A stretch of DNA of 64,000 nt, taken from assembly GCF_001613085.1 (NCBI RefSeq), contig NZ_BDBR01000031.1:62001-126000 (forward strand). The letters run 5' to 3'. This stretch comes from Nocardia salmonicida NBRC 13393 (GTDB taxonomy: Bacteria > Actinomycetota > Actinomycetes > Mycobacteriales > Mycobacteriaceae). Positions 27,106 to 34,947 of this stretch are shown in pieces (the stretch's first letter is position 1; every line of letters starts with the position of its first letter). The translations under genes were made by a program, and so were the position numbers. Under the pieces are notes generated by a model. That model worked only from the letters and a program-made list of their open reading frames with translations, did no database searches and was not told the DNA's origin.

Positions 27106-27125
27106 GGCGCAAATATCCTTGCGCC
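27106..27125. promoter_or_regulatory. Inverted repeat between the hypothetical gene and trpD
   Basis: GGCGCAA-N6-TTGCGCC, perfect 7-bp arms. A further GGCGCAA occurs at 27150-27156, just ahead of the trpD ribosome binding site. It may be a terminator of the upstream gene, but the repeated half-site suggests an operator for trpD. Confidence 0.4.
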
Positions 27126-27182
27126 CCCTCCGCCTGCCCGATCTACTGTGGCGCAACGGTGTCGTTTAAGGAGAAGCAGCAG

Positions 27183-28244
27183 ATGAGCGTGCGCAGCTGG
27201 CCCCAGGTGCTCGGAACCCTCGCCGACGGTGGCGACCTGGCCGCGGACGACACCACCTGGGTGATCGACGAGATCTTCACCGACAACGCCACCGCCGCCC
27301 AGATCGCGGCGTTCGGCGTCGCCATGAAGATCAAGGGCCCCACGCCGACCGAACTGGCGGGCATGGTGGCCGGGATGCTCGGACACGCGCGCCTGGTTCG
27401 CATCGACGGGGACGCGGTCGATGTCGTCGGTACCGGCGGCGACCGTTCGGGGTCGGTGAACATCTCGACCATGTCCTCGGTGGTCGTGGCCGCGGCCGGG
27501 GTGCCGGTGGTCAAGCACGGGAACCGGGCGGCTTCGTCGAAGGCCGGTGGCGCCGATGTGCTCGAAGCGCTGGGGGTCAAGCTCGCGCTCGGACCCGAGT
27601 CGGTGGCGCGGTCGGTGCGCGAGACCGGGATCGGATTCTGTTTCGCGCCGCTGTTCCATTCCGGACTGCGTTTCGCCGGGGCCGCGCGCAAGGAGATCGG
27701 CATCCCGACCGTGTTCAACGTGCTGGGGCCGCTGACCAATCCGGCGCAGCCGCGGGCCGGGCTGATCGGGTGCGCGTTCGCCGATCTCGCGCCCGTGATC
27801 GCGGGGGTGTTCGCGGCGCGTGGGGCGAGTGCGCTGGTCGTGCGTGGACGTGACGGGCTCGACGAGATCACCACCTCCGACCTCACGGATGTGTGGGTGG
27901 TCAGTGGTGGGCGGATTCGTCAGACGGTGCTCGACCCGACGCGGCTCGGCATCGTCAGGGTGGACCTGGACGACCTGCGCGGCGGGGATGCCGAGGCCAA
28001 CGCCCGCGTCGCACGCGATGTGTTCGCGGGAACGCCGGGGCCGGTTCGTGATGCGGTGCTGTTGAACTCGGCCGCGGCGATCGTGGCCTACGACCTTTCC
28101 CGCGGGGTCGGCGATGTCGATTCCGATCTCGACGCGGCGCTGGTCGACGGGCTCGAGCGCGCCGCCGCCGCCGTGGACAGCGGGGCGGCGGCCAAATTGC
28201 TGCAGAGCTGGGCCGAACTCACCCAGGTGCTCGACGAGCGCTGA
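27183..28244 (+). CDS. trpD: Anthranilate phosphoribosyltransferase
   Basis: A 353-residue TrpD. Motifs are DVVGTGGDRSGSVNISTMSS (PRPP diphosphate site), KHGNRAASSKAGGADVLEALG (anthranilate site), HSGLRFAGAARKEIGIPTVFNVLGPLTNPA and VVRGRDGLDEI with the metal-binding Asp-Glu. It attaches a phosphoribosyl group to anthranilate. ATG 27183 follows AAGGAG at 9 bases; an earlier in-frame start at 27159 would contain that site. In M. tuberculosis trpD (Rv2192c) also adjoins ctaE. Confidence 0.95.
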   Translation: MSVRSWPQVLGTLADGGDLAADDTTWVIDEIFTDNATAAQIAAFGVAMKIKGPTPTELAGMVAGMLGHARLVRIDGDAVDVVGTGGDRSGSVNISTMSSVVVAAAGVPVVKHGNRAASSKAGGADVLEALGVKLALGPESVARSVRETGIGFCFAPLFHSGLRFAGAARKEIGIPTVFNVLGPLTNPAQPRAGLIGCAFADLAPVIAGVFAARGASALVVRGRDGLDEITTSDLTDVWVVSGGRIRQTVLDPTRLGIVRVDLDDLRGGDAEANARVARDVFAGTPGPVRDAVLLNSAAAIVAYDLSRGVGDVDSDLDAALVDGLERAAAAVDSGAAAKLLQSWAELTQVLDER

Positions 28245-28256
28245 GCCCGAGGGCTC
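28243..28256. terminator. Small hairpin spanning the trpD and AsnC-like stop codons
   Basis: GAGCCC-GA-GGGCTC bridges the two convergent stops. Short stem without U tract, so only a weak terminator candidate. Confidence 0.3.
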
Positions 28257-28530
28257 ACTCCCCCAGCGAGAATCCGGCTTCCACGTCGGCGCTGGAATAG
28301 GACTTGAAGGCGATGTGGGTGGTGGTGCGAACCACGCCGTCCACCTTGTCGATGCCCGAGGTGACCACCTCCGCGATGTGCGCGTGGTCGCGGACGCGCA
28401 CGATCGCGATCAGGTCCACGTCGCCCGCGCAGGAGTACACCTCGGCGACTCCTTCGGTATCGGCGAGGGCCTGCGCGGTCTCGGGGATGCGAGAGTTCTG
28501 CGCCTGGATCATCACGATCGCGGTAATCAT
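28255..28530 (-). CDS. Stand-alone Lrp/AsnC ligand-binding (RAM) domain protein
   Basis: A 91-residue protein consisting only of the C-terminal RAM domain of Lrp/AsnC regulators: MITAIVMIQAQNSRIPETAQALADTEGVAEVYSCAGDVDLIAIVRVRDH, ending TTTHIAFKSYS. There is no helix-turn-helix, so it cannot bind DNA alone; such proteins form dimers or rings that bind amino acids. It lies 4 bases from trpF on the same strand and convergent with trpD, so an amino-acid-sensing role in tryptophan metabolism is plausible but unproven. Confidence 0.88.
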   Translation of the reverse strand: MITAIVMIQAQNSRIPETAQALADTEGVAEVYSCAGDVDLIAIVRVRDHAHIAEVVTSGIDKVDGVVRTTTHIAFKSYSSADVEAGFSLGE

Positions 28531-28534
28531 GGGA

Positions 28535-29086
28535 TCACTCTAGAACTTCCGGCCCCTCGGTGGCCGCTTTGAACCGTCGCATCAGGTCATAGCTCTTCAC
28601 ACCGGGCGCCGATTCCACCGAACTGGACACGTCGACACCGTAGGGCCGATGCCGGGCGATCACGGCGGCGACGTTGTCCGGGTCGAGGCCGCCCGCCAGC
28701 ACGACTCGGCCCGGCTGCGCGCGCACCCAGTCGGGGAACTCCTCGAACACGCCCGAGCCCGCGCTGGCGTCGTAGAAGAAATATTCGCTGGCCTGCTCGG
28801 GGGCGGGCGGGTTCGAGGAGCAGAAGGCCAGGTTCGGCAGGTCGGCCCACTGGTAGAGCTGCACGACGTCGAACCCGTCGGCCACATCGGCGACCTCGCG
28901 CGCCTCGAGGGCGACGGCGAAGGTCGTGATGCGACCGCGTGCGTAGTCGGCGAGGGCGCGCGCCTGCCCGGGGGTGCGGTAGCGCTTGCTCTTCGTCGTC
29001 ACCATGATGCCGATCGCGGAGTACCCGAGCTCGATCGCCCAGTCGATCTGCTCCTCGGTGGTCAGACCGCACACCTTCACGAACAT
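28535..29086 (-). CDS. trpF: Phosphoribosylanthranilate isomerase (TrpF family)
   Basis: A 183-residue TIM-barrel protein of the TrpF family: FVKVCGLTTEEQIDWAIELGYSAIG contains the catalytic Cys6 of the KVCG motif; the general-acid Asp candidate is in VFYDAS-like YFFYDASAGSGVFEEF; phosphate-binding loops are VVLAGGLDPDNVAAVI and GVDVSSSVES. It would isomerise phosphoribosylanthranilate in tryptophan synthesis. At 183 residues it is slightly short. Many actinobacteria lack trpF and use PriA instead, so its presence next to trpD deserves note. Confidence 0.82.
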   Translation of the reverse strand: MFVKVCGLTTEEQIDWAIELGYSAIGIMVTTKSKRYRTPGQARALADYARGRITTFAVALEAREVADVADGFDVVQLYQWADLPNLAFCSSNPPAPEQASEYFFYDASAGSGVFEEFPDWVRAQPGRVVLAGGLDPDNVAAVIARHRPYGVDVSSSVESAPGVKSYDLMRRFKAATEGPEVLE

Positions 29087-29218
29087 CCGCCGCTACTCCT
29101 TCATTCATAGGACCCGCCACACGGAATCCCGGTCCATGATCCCAGGACGCCGGAGCGCACCCGCCGGGTAGTGCCTCGACCGGGCCGAGTCGTCCATCGA
29201 GCGGGCGATCTCGCTTCG

Positions 29219-31117
29219 TCATCGTTCGGCGAGGTACTGCTCCTGTTCGCTCCTGGTGGTCGCGGCGGTTCGCGCGAGCTGCGCCCACCCCACCCACCGC
29301 GCGGCGCCGTGCAGCGGTTCGCGGTACCCGTCGCTGGTCCGCACGATCCGCGCGCCGGGTTTGGCGAGCCAGCGAGCGATGACGCCGATTTCCTCCGGTG
29401 GGGCTCCGCGCAGGGGTGGAATGTGGTCGTTGAACTCGCCCAGTGGATGCTGGGTCCCACTCCCCGTCGACGCGATGCCCAGGTCGGGAACAACTGTTTC
29501 GGCGGCGGCGACGATCTGATCGACAACGGCCATCGGTGGGGTGCCGCGGGCAGCGGTGCCCGCGGCGGCGAGCCGGCCGTAGCGGATGACGGAGAATTCC
29601 CAGCCGCCCGCACCGTCGGGCAGCGCGATGACGAGTTCCGCGAGACGAGCCAGGGCCGCGAGACGCTGGGTGCGGTGCAGTTTTGTGACAACGGTGGCGG
29701 TGCGGTCACGCAAGCGCGCAGCTGCCTCGAAATGCTCTGCGGTGGAATGGGATTCGATGCGATCGATCATCGCGCGGAGCAGGGTGTCGGCGCGGCCGGT
29801 GAACAGGTCGCGCACCGCTTCGACGGCCGGAGCGTAGCTCGTCGCGTCGTGGTCACCGTCGTGGCGGGCGGCGGGGCAGCCGCCGACGACCACGGGTGGG
29901 CAGGTGTGTTTCGCCGTGCGGGTGAGACGGGTGGCGCAGGTTCGCATCCCGGCGAACTCGGCGATCGTCGACCCCACATCGACCGCATCGATCCGAGAGT
30001 TGAACGGCCCCAATGCTGTTCGGGTCGGGGTGCGCACGGCTACCAACCGTGGGAAGGCCTCGTCGCTGAGGGTGAGCCACCACCCGCGCCGGGGAAACTT
30101 CGAGCGGCGGTTGTACGGCGGGGCGTGCGCGGCCAGCAACCGGAGCTCGCGCACCCCCGCTTCGAGGCCGTGCGCGCACACCACATGGTCGACCCGAATC
30201 GCCAGTGCCACCATCTCTTTCATGCGGCCACGGGTCTCCGAACCGGTGAAGTAATTGCGCACGCGACGGCGCAGATTCACCGCCGTCCCTATATAGAGGA
30301 CTTCCTCCGATGGCCCACGGAAGAGATAGACGCCGGGCGCGGCGGGCAGATCGGTCGCGAAAGTGCGCTTGGCGCGCTGGGTTCCGGTGACGCCGGGCAG
30401 GTAGTCGAGCAGTTCGGACAGGCTGTGCACGCCCTGATTGCCGACCCGCCCGATCAACGCGTGCAGGACGTCGACGGTGGCGCGGGCATCATCGAGCGCG
30501 CGGTGCGTCGGTGTGGTCGACGCACCGAGGATCTGCGCGAGCACCCCGAGCCGCGCCGACGGGGCTTCGTCGCGCGTGAGCACCCGCCGCGCCAGCTTCA
30601 CGGTGCACAGCACCTGCGGATTGGGCCACGCGATGTCCTGACGTGCCGCGGCCGCTTTGAGGAACGCGGTGTCGAATCGCGCGTTGTGCGCCACCAGCAC
30701 CGCCCCCGCCGCGAACTCGAAGAACCCCGGCAACACCCCCTCGATCCGCGGCGCGTCGTACACCATCGCCGTGGTGATCCCGGTGATCTGCACGATGGCG
30801 GGCGGAATCGCGTAGCCCGGATTCACCAGTGTCGCGAACTCTCCCAGCACCTCTCCCCCGCGCACCTTCACCGCCCCGATCTCGGTGATCGCGTCCCGAT
30901 CAGCGCTGGTCCCGGTCGTTTCGAGGTCGACGACGACGAAAGTGGTGGCATACAGCGGGGTATCGAGCTCATCGAAGGCCAGCTGCCGAGCGGCAGCCGG
31001 GAGCGGAACGGGATCGGGCACGGCGAGCAGCGTAGGACGAGGGTCCGACAAGCTCGCCGCGTCGAACGAATCGGCAGTGGCCGGTCCTCCCGAGGTTCGG
31101 GCGCGGCCGCGTCCCAC
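29219..31117 (-). CDS. DEDDh 3'-5' exonuclease fused to GIY-YIG nuclease (Rv2191 type)
   Basis: A 632-residue two-part nuclease. Residues about 55-225 form a DnaQ-like exonuclease: VVVDLETTGTSADRDAITEIGAV, LVAHNARFDTAFL and the His-x4-Asp end in THRALDDARATVDVLHAL. Residues about 260-350 resemble UvrC/Cho: LPAAPGVYLFRGPSEEVLYIGTAVNLRRRVRNYF. A UVR-like helix pair (AEHFEAAARLRDRTATVV) follows. Same build as M. tuberculosis Rv2191, thought to act in DNA repair. The large plus-strand frame over this gene is a shadow. Confidence 0.9.
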   Translation of the reverse strand: MGRGRARTSGGPATADSFDAASLSDPRPTLLAVPDPVPLPAAARQLAFDELDTPLYATTFVVVDLETTGTSADRDAITEIGAVKVRGGEVLGEFATLVNPGYAIPPAIVQITGITTAMVYDAPRIEGVLPGFFEFAAGAVLVAHNARFDTAFLKAAAARQDIAWPNPQVLCTVKLARRVLTRDEAPSARLGVLAQILGASTTPTHRALDDARATVDVLHALIGRVGNQGVHSLSELLDYLPGVTGTQRAKRTFATDLPAAPGVYLFRGPSEEVLYIGTAVNLRRRVRNYFTGSETRGRMKEMVALAIRVDHVVCAHGLEAGVRELRLLAAHAPPYNRRSKFPRRGWWLTLSDEAFPRLVAVRTPTRTALGPFNSRIDAVDVGSTIAEFAGMRTCATRLTRTAKHTCPPVVVGGCPAARHDGDHDATSYAPAVEAVRDLFTGRADTLLRAMIDRIESHSTAEHFEAAARLRDRTATVVTKLHRTQRLAALARLAELVIALPDGAGGWEFSVIRYGRLAAAGTAARGTPPMAVVDQIVAAAETVVPDLGIASTGSGTQHPLGEFNDHIPPLRGAPPEEIGVIARWLAKPGARIVRTSDGYREPLHGAARWVGWAQLARTAATTRSEQEQYLAER

Positions 31118-31153
31118 GGCCTTCGGGTCGCCGGCGAGGTGCGCGGTCCCGGC

Positions 31154-32197
31154 TCAACCGCCCTGCGGCGCGTTCGGGAGGGACGGACGCGGTGTCGGCC
31201 AGGGGTTTCCGGTCGGCCAACGGTCCGACGGGAACTTCGGCAGACTCGGCAACGGCGGAAGGTAGCTCGGCGGCAACCGGTAATAGGACCACGGGTAGGT
31301 CGTTGTCCGCGAGGTCGATCCGGTCGACGGCGAGTCGGAGCCACCGGCCACAGCCAGCACGCCGTGCCACACCAGCGTCACGAGCACCAGCGCCGCCCAG
31401 ACCACATGTTTGCGCCGGACGCCGCCACCATTGTTCACCGCGCGATACGGCCGCGGCGCGGTGGCAGACACCGGGACCGGTGTCGGGTTCTCGTTCGGTA
31501 TCTCCGCCAGCAGTGCCCGCACATCCGGTCCGTACGCCGGATCGAGTTCCGCGGCCCGCCGCAGCCACCGCTCGGCCTCTACCCATCGGCGCCGCTGGAA
31601 GGCATGGTTGCCCAGCAGGTAGATGGCCTCGACGTTGTCCGGATCCAAGCGCAGCGCGTGCTCGATCGCCGCCCGCCCGGCCGCCGCACGCTTGCCGATC
31701 GTGCGGGCGTCCTGCCACAGCACGCGGCCGCGGACCACGTGGAATACCGCGTTCTCCGGCGCGATCTCGATGGCGCTGTCGATGGCCGCGAGCGCGGCGT
31801 CCCGGTCGCGGTGCTGCAGCGTCGTCGCGAGGATTCGATAGCTGTCGGCCGACCAGGGGTCGAGCTCGACGCATCGACGCGCCGCGCGCACCGCCTCGTC
31901 CGCGTGGGCAGTGGCAGCGGTCGGGTCGGCGTCGACACGCTCACCCAGGAGCCCGTATTCGCCCAGCGCGAGGATTCGCCACGCGAACACGTTGTCGGGG
32001 TGCGATCGCAGCGCGGCCCGAGCGGCGTCGGTCGCCGCGGCGTTCACACCGGATCGCAGCCAGGAGTACGCCAGCTGCGCGTGGGCGTCGCTGTTGTCGG
32101 GTTCGGCCGCCAGCACCGGCGCCAGCTCCGCTCGCGCCGCCTCGAACCTGCCCAGGTCGATCAAGGCGGCGGCGCGGTCGAGTTGGTGTTCGCTCAT
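31154..32197 (-). CDS. TPR-repeat protein with one membrane helix and proline-rich tail
   Basis: A 347-residue protein. The first two thirds are about five to six tetratricopeptide repeats (for example ARAELAPVLAAEPDNSDAHAQLAYSWLRSG, AIDSAIEIAPENAVFHVVRGRVLW, AIEHALRLDPDNVEAIYLLGNHAF). A hydrophobic helix VVWAALVLVTLVWHGVLAVAG (about residues 265-285) follows, then a Ser/Thr/Pro/Tyr-rich tail with repeated PP and LPSLPKFPS elements. It starts 7 bases after the AAA ATPase on the same strand. Likely a membrane scaffold or adaptor for that ATPase; function unknown. Confidence 0.8.
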   Translation of the reverse strand: MSEHQLDRAAALIDLGRFEAARAELAPVLAAEPDNSDAHAQLAYSWLRSGVNAAATDAARAALRSHPDNVFAWRILALGEYGLLGERVDADPTAATAHADEAVRAARRCVELDPWSADSYRILATTLQHRDRDAALAAIDSAIEIAPENAVFHVVRGRVLWQDARTIGKRAAAGRAAIEHALRLDPDNVEAIYLLGNHAFQRRRWVEAERWLRRAAELDPAYGPDVRALLAEIPNENPTPVPVSATAPRPYRAVNNGGGVRRKHVVWAALVLVTLVWHGVLAVAGGSDSPSTGSTSRTTTYPWSYYRLPPSYLPPLPSLPKFPSDRWPTGNPWPTPRPSLPNAPQGG

Positions 32198-32204
32198 CGG
32201 CGTC

Positions 32205-33479
32205 TCAGCGCCGCTTCATCCGTCTGAGGTAGGTCGCGAGTTCGTCATAGCTGCCATCGCCGTTGGCGAATTCGACGACGTTGCGAGCGGATTCGAACCA
32301 GGCTCCGGTGCTCGGCCGGATCTGGGCCAGCGCCGCCTGCACGTCGGCCATGCCGATCGGGCGGACCTCGCCCGATCGCATCGAGTCGGCCATGGCCAGT
32401 TGGGTGGCCGAGGTGCAGACGTGGGCCAGGTCGGCGCCGGAGAGGCCGTCGGTGTGGGCCGCGAGGGCATTGAGGTCGATGCCTGCCACGGGCCGGTCAC
32501 GCAGGTGGTAGTGCAGGATCGAGGTGCGGGCGGCGAGATCGGGCAGGCCGACGAAGATCATCCGGTCGAAGCGGCCCGGCCTGCGCAGCGCGACATCGAC
32601 ATCCCAGGGATGATTGGTCGCGCCGAGCACGAACACCCCCTCATTGCTGTGGGTGGCCGAATCCATCTCGGTGAGCAACTGGTTCACGACCGTGCGCATG
32701 GTCGTCGAGGCCTGCATCTGGCTGCGTTTGTGGCCGAGCGCGTCGACCTCGTCGAGGAACAGCACGCAGGGAGCATTACGCCGGGCCATCTCGAAGATGC
32801 TGTGCACATTGCGTTCGCTGGCGCCGGTGTAGATGTCGAGGATGTCGGTGATCTCGATCGGGTAGAAGTTGGCGCCGAGTTCACCCGCTACCGCCGAGGC
32901 GATGAACGTCTTGCCGCACCCGGGCGGGCCGTAGAGGAGCAGGCCGCCGCGCGCCGAGGTGCCGAACGCCTTGGCCAGCTCGGGGTTGCGCAGTGGACCC
33001 AGCAGGGTCAGATCCAGTTGCTGTTTCACCTCGACCATTCCGCCGACATCGGCCAGGCGCAGGGTCGGACGTTCGACGGTGGCGGCGTCCTCGTCGGTGA
33101 CGAACTCGGTGGGGACGCCGTGCACGAATGCCGGTTCGATGATGTCGCCGACCTCGTCCTCGGCGGCGGCCCAGTCGAAGTCCGGCTGAGCGGCGGAGGA
33201 TGCGGCGGCCGAGCCGGACGCGGGGGTGGCGGTCGCGGCCACCGAGGGGGTGGCAGGCGCTGGAGAACCACCGGACAACGCTGTCGTGCAGCGCATCATC
33301 AGGGCCAGGACCTGGGCGTTCCCCGGTTCGTGGCCGAGCGCTGTCCCACAGTGGGCCAGCGCGTCGGCATAACGCTCCCGTTCGATCAGCAGCTCGATGA
33401 CGCACACGCGCAGCGCGAGCACCCCCGGACTGCGATCCAGCATCGTCAGCATGTCGGTCAAAACCTGGTCGTCGGCCAC
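32205..33479 (-). CDS. AAA-family ATPase with N-terminal TPR-like region
   Basis: A 424-residue classical AAA protein. The N-terminal 65 residues look like a TPR pair (VLALRVCVIELLIERERYADALAHCGTALGHEPGNAQVLALMMRC), followed by a low-complexity Ala/Pro/Ser linker. The ATPase core has Walker A GPPGCGKTF, Walker B VLFLDEVDAL, sensor-1 GATNHPWDVD and arginine finger RRPGRFDR, closest in style to Cdc48/spastin-type unfoldases. GTG 33479 has AGAAGGGGG upstream. Together with the TPR membrane protein downstream it forms a two-gene unit of unknown purpose, possibly protein remodelling at the membrane. Confidence 0.87.
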   Translation of the reverse strand: MADDQVLTDMLTMLDRSPGVLALRVCVIELLIERERYADALAHCGTALGHEPGNAQVLALMMRCTTALSGGSPAPATPSVAATATPASGSAAASSAAQPDFDWAAAEDEVGDIIEPAFVHGVPTEFVTDEDAATVERPTLRLADVGGMVEVKQQLDLTLLGPLRNPELAKAFGTSARGGLLLYGPPGCGKTFIASAVAGELGANFYPIEITDILDIYTGASERNVHSIFEMARRNAPCVLFLDEVDALGHKRSQMQASTTMRTVVNQLLTEMDSATHSNEGVFVLGATNHPWDVDVALRRPGRFDRMIFVGLPDLAARTSILHYHLRDRPVAGIDLNALAAHTDGLSGADLAHVCTSATQLAMADSMRSGEVRPIGMADVQAALAQIRPSTGAWFESARNVVEFANGDGSYDELATYLRRMKRR

Positions 33480-33679
33480 CCGCGCCCCCTTCTAACTGCG
33501 AACATTCGGCCGTACCCTAACCGCCACAACGGCTTTCCCGCCAAGCGGCGAGCATGCGGATACCACGAAGCAGCCCGTCCCGCGACCCGGCACAACGAGG
33601 ACCCGCGAACTCCGAAGCCGACAATTCGGCGCGAGACTTTCGTTCTGATGCGAACAAAATGGCCGAGATCAAACTCAAT

Positions 33680-33695
33680 AGTGACCGGGCTCACA
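33680..33695. promoter_or_regulatory. CRP/GlxR-type site 1
   Basis: AGTGACCGGGCTCACA matches the CRP-family consensus TGTGA-N6-TCACA at 9 of 10 specific bases. It lies 201 bases from the AAA ATPase start on one side and 459 bases from the NlpC gene on the other. Confidence 0.5.
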
Positions 33696-33949
33696 TATTT
33701 ATCGAATTCACATGAGTTCACCAGATTTCAACGGGTAAGCGGCCTTACCAATCTCCGCGCGCCGCGGCTTACGGCGCGCCGCCCGCGAGGCGGACCGCGC
33801 GGCGAACCGGCGATGATCATCACGAGCACGCACCACCTGCGGATTTGCCGATTCGAGAGGTGGAAAACACCGCGGGAGCCCTATTGGCGACGCGCCGGTA
33901 GCACTCGAAAATCGCGATCGGCGTGACCTGGCGTTATCGTTTCGTGATC

Positions 33950-33971
33950 GTGTGTGACCCAGCTCGCACAC
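33950..33971. promoter_or_regulatory. CRP/GlxR-type site 2
   Basis: GTGTGTGA-N6-TCGCACAC contains TGTGA-N6-TCGCA, 9 of 10 matches to TGTGA-N6-TCACA, and its arms pair over 7 of 8 bases. It lies 183 bases upstream of the NlpC/P60 start. Confidence 0.5.
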
Positions 33972-34041
33972 TTTCCCCGGTGATATCAGCCGGAACCCCC
34001 ATTGGACCGATGTCCGACTTTACAAACCCCCGTGATGTCTT

Positions 34042-34060
34042 CGTAACCTTTTCGAGACCT
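34042..34060 (+). promoter_or_regulatory. OmpR-type direct repeat (candidate MtrA box), copy 1
   Basis: CGTAACCTTTTCGAGACCT, 94 bases before the NlpC/P60 start. Half-sites CGTAACC and CGAGACC repeat with an 11-base period, the pattern bound by OmpR-family regulators. It matches the copy at 34853-34871 at 17 of 19 positions. Confidence 0.55.
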
Positions 34061-34153
34061 CACGGAGTCCCGCCGATCGGAAACGGTCAGCGAGACGAAG
34101 CCCGCCGCGTCAAACGGACACAGCGTCGTGGGGCAGATTGGAAGTTCCGCATC

Positions 34154-34723
34154 ATGGCGAACAACACCGTCAAGCGTCAGGCGCAGCGTGCCGTTGCCGT
34201 CGGAGCCGTCGGCGCTGCCACCATCGGCGCGTTCCTCCTGCCGGCCGCCCCGGCATCGGCCGCCCCGGTGACCGTGCCCGGCATCGGCACGTTCGAGGTT
34301 CCGAACGAGATTCCGCTGCCCCAGGGCGTGCCCGGCATCGAGATCCCGGCCGCACCGCAGGTCTTCACCGCACCGCGCGCCACCGCCGCCGACATCGCCC
34401 TCGATGCCGCGCTGAGCAAGATCGGCTCGCCCTACGTCTACGGCGCCGCGGGCCCGAACGCCTTCGACTGCTCGGGTCTGGTCCAGTGGGCCTACTCCCA
34501 GGCGGGCATGGACATCCCGCGCACCAGCGACGCCCAACTCGGCGCGGGCACCCCGATCTCGATCGACGAGCTCCAGCCCGGCGACATGGTGTCGTTCTAC
34601 GGCGGCGGCCACTCCGGCCTGTACGCGGGCGACGGCAACGTCGTGCACGCCTCCACCGCGGGCACCCCGGTCCAGATCGCGTCGCTGTCGTCGATGCCGT
34701 TCGCGGGTGCTCGCCGCTTCTGA
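34154..34723 (+). CDS. Secreted NlpC/P60 peptidoglycan hydrolase
   Basis: A 189-residue secreted protein. The signal peptide runs to about residue 36 (RQAQRAVAVGAVGAATIGAFLLPAAPASA|AP). A short linker leads to the NlpC/P60 domain: catalytic Cys in NAFDCSGLVQWAYSQAG, catalytic His in GGGHSGLYAGDG, and the third polar residue around VVHAST. Such enzymes cut the D-Glu to diaminopimelate bond of peptidoglycan stems during division. ATG 34154 is chosen because the signal peptide follows. The upstream direct repeat and CRP-like sites suggest tight control, as needed for a wall hydrolase. Confidence 0.92.
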   Translation: MANNTVKRQAQRAVAVGAVGAATIGAFLLPAAPASAAPVTVPGIGTFEVPNEIPLPQGVPGIEIPAAPQVFTAPRATAADIALDAALSKIGSPYVYGAAGPNAFDCSGLVQWAYSQAGMDIPRTSDAQLGAGTPISIDELQPGDMVSFYGGGHSGLYAGDGNVVHASTAGTPVQIASLSSMPFAGARRF

Positions 34724-34790
34724 TCTGTCGGGCACGGTGCGTCGTTCACGGGGAAGGGCGCACCGAAGCCGCAGTGATCGCCCGGGTATA

Positions 34791-34818
34791 TGCGCCGTCC
34801 ACTGGGTTGGACGGCGCA
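34791..34818 (+). terminator. Terminator after the first NlpC/P60 gene
   Basis: Perfect 11-bp stem TGCGCCGTCCA / TGGACGGCGCA with a 6-base loop, followed by CGTACCTTTT. It separates the two NlpC/P60 genes into independent transcripts. Confidence 0.75.
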
Positions 34819-34852
34819 CGTACCTTTTACTGGACACGCATGCATGCGGTTC

Positions 34853-34871
34853 CGTAACCTGATCGAGACCT
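34853..34871 (+). promoter_or_regulatory. OmpR-type direct repeat (candidate MtrA box), copy 2
   Basis: CGTAACCTGATCGAGACCT, 77 bases before the second NlpC/P60 start and only two bases different from the copy at 34042. Its equal placement upstream of a second wall hydrolase makes chance unlikely. Confidence 0.55.
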
Positions 34872-34947
34872 TCTCGGCTGACGAGGAGATCGCGCTCAGG
34901 TATTGCGCTGTATCGGCGGACAACGAGAGAACGGGGCACGGGCCACT

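Larger units (their letters stand above)
33480..34153. other. Long regulatory intergenic region, divergent promoters
   Basis: 674 bases without a coding gene. The part around 33640-33720 is unusually AT-rich for this genome and contains an imperfect inverted repeat GAATTCA-N2-TGAGTTC (33704-33719). Two CRP-type palindromes and one OmpR-type direct repeat are listed separately. The short reading frames here lack ribosome binding sites and family similarity. Confidence 0.6.

Noticed and set aside
29171..32227. Plus-strand open frame of about 1000 codons
   Set aside because: It runs antisense to the exonuclease-GIY-YIG and TPR genes. Its translation is Arg/Gly/His-rich without family motifs, typical of high-GC shadow frames, whereas the minus strand shows clear domains.
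33900..34153. c-di-AMP (ydaO-type) riboswitch before the NlpC/P60 gene
   Set aside because: Such riboswitches precede wall hydrolases in some actinobacteria, but the conserved loop sequences could not be found. A covariance-model search would decide.
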